Assembly (NCBI GenBank): GCA_905221605.1
Contig: CAJNDS010002654.1
Span: 150,001 to 187,500 of the forward strand
DNA length: 37,500 bases
Origin: Symbiodinium natans
Lineage: Eukaryota > Sar > Dinophyceae > Suessiales > Symbiodiniaceae
Direction of reading: 5' to 3'
Under the pieces are notes generated by a model that was not told where the DNA came from, made no database searches, and saw nothing but the letters and a program-made list of their open reading frames with translations. A program made the position numbers and the translations under genes. This document shows positions 36,400 to 37,500 of this stretch, one piece after another (within the stretch, counting starts at the first letter, position 1; each line of letters opens with the position of its first letter).

Positions 36400-36860
36400 C
36401 GAAAAATGGCGACAGTTACGAGGATCACCCCTCATGCCTCATCCTCGCGAACGTCTGCACGTTTAAGCCCTGAACAAGAAACGAAGCTTCAAAAAGTGAC
36501 GACACTCACACTTACGAGGATGGTGCACCCCACATGCCTCATCCTCGTGAGTGTCCCGCGAATTTGAGCCCTGAACAAAACCAGCTGACAAGGTGACGAC
36601 CGTTGCGAGGATGGCGAACTCTAAATGCCTCATCCTCGTGACGGCCTGCACGTTGCACACACGAAGCTTAAACAGTGACGACCGTCACAAGGATGGCACC
36701 ACCTACGAGTAGGTGCCTGAACAAGGAACCAAGCTTAAAAAACGACAACAATCACGAGGATGGCGCAGCCCACGTTCCCCTTTCTCGTGACTTTATGCAC
36801 ATGATAGTAGACGAAGCGTAAATCATCCCCTTGACTGTCTGCACCTTTGAACGGCAAAAC
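36400..36860. repeat. Hairpin tandem repeat, array 3
   Basis: About four to five units of about 95-115 bp. Each unit has a stem strand ending CGAGGAT, a loop with GCACCCCACATGC, a second strand starting ATCCTCGTGA, then CTGCACGTTT and AAACGAAGCTTAAA. In the unit at 36501-36555 the stem is CACTCAC...GTGAGTG with a 6-base duplication in the left strand. Confidence 0.88.
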
Positions 36861-37211
36861 AGTCACGTACTCCCAGGATACGACAGAAGGCGGCTGCATG
36901 AGAACAGCCCAAAAAACAAACGCCAAAACCCAAAAAGTGAAGCCTGGCACCGTTGCAGCACGTGCTTGAGTACCAACGCGACCCACTGAACCCAAAACAC
37001 TTTTCCCTCAACCCCCCTACAACCCCCCAATCACCACCTGATGGTCTCTTTATGTCTCTTTGATTCTCTACTGCACTCAGGGTTGTGAAGCCAAGCCTAT
37101 GCACGGCTTTCGGCCGGCAGCAGACGCATTACAAGACCAGCAGAACGCTGGAACAAAGCCGACAATGAAGCTCGGGCTTAAAGAAGAGCATACCTCAAGC
37201 CTATACCTTAT
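36861..37211. other. Unique segment without a recognisable gene
   Basis: About 350 bp of C/A-rich then balanced DNA; short minus frames without motifs. No gene called. Confidence 0.5.
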
Positions 37212-37238
37212 ACCCTAAACCCTAAACCCTAAACCCTA
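37212..37238 (-). repeat. Short telomere-type repeat, CCCTAAA sense
   Basis: Four perfect units. The 262 bp beyond it to the window end hold nothing I can identify. Confidence 0.95.
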
Positions 37239-37500
37239 CCCATAAAATAATAGCCCCTCTTTGGGAGCTTGAGCTTCAGCCATCAGCGAGCTTGAGCCTC
37301 CCAACCGCGCCCGAGCAAACTCGAGCTGTCGTGCTTCATTTCAAGCAAGACGGCTGGAAAAGCCTCCAAGTGTTTTCCTATGCTCGCCGGGGCGCTCACC
37401 GAATGTGTCTGTTTTTCGCATTTACGAGTAATTACTTGGAACGATGTCAAAAACATGTTGAACAAACCCTGGGCTTTCAACAAACCAAAGTACACAACTC

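Noticed and set aside
1-37500. Dinoflagellate spliced-leader gene
   Set aside because: Scanning by eye for the core CCATTTTGGCTCAAG found no match, so the lineage guess cannot be supported this way.

Overview
This 37.5-kb window looks like non-coding, repeat-dominated nuclear DNA of a eukaryote with plant-type telomere repeats. Its commonest word is TTTAGGG or its complement CCCTAAA, which occurs in more than 70 separate blocks. I find no intact protein-coding gene, rRNA, tRNA, CRISPR array or bacterial-style operon. TTTAGGG telomeres are known in land plants, many green algae, dinoflagellates and chromerids. The intermediate base composition, abundant minisatellites and GC-rich third positions in the one coding-like relic would suit an algal protist such as a dinoflagellate, but the lineage is a guess from composition only.

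Layout. From 1 to 17.57 kb and again from 23.66 to 30.0 kb, telomere-type blocks of about 30-310 bp alternate with unrelated 100-900 bp segments. The blocks lie in both orientations, and several meet head-to-head as in telomere fusions (best at 13003-13022). Some blocks carry variant arrays: TTTATAGGG at 5.28 kb, TTTTGGGG-like at 13.2 kb, TTTAGGGG and GGGCCTTTA at 16.4 kb, and a 21-bp higher-order unit at 9.85 kb. From 17.58 to 23.66 kb telomeric blocks are almost absent. That stretch holds a GC-rich composite repeat (17876-18907), AT-rich and CT-rich low-complexity DNA, a roughly 55-bp minisatellite (20764-21728) and a hairpin-forming tandem repeat (21731-21835 and 22430-22700).

The composite repeat recurs in direct orientation at 30052-31991. 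There it is longer by two inserts bounded by short direct repeats and by an expanded purine tract. The minisatellite and the hairpin repeat recur together, in the same order, at 36016-36860.

Between the telomeric blocks are several families of short foldback (MITE-like) sequences at 11.70, 24.60, 26.72, 26.99, 27.66 and 32.06 kb. At 32.81-34.30 kb two direct repeats of about 185 bp flank a decayed coding-like segment of unknown function, the only region with credible protein-coding character.

Most open frames in the window are translations of simple repeats and are not annotated as genes. All identities and family relations here were judged by eye, with no alignment or database search.
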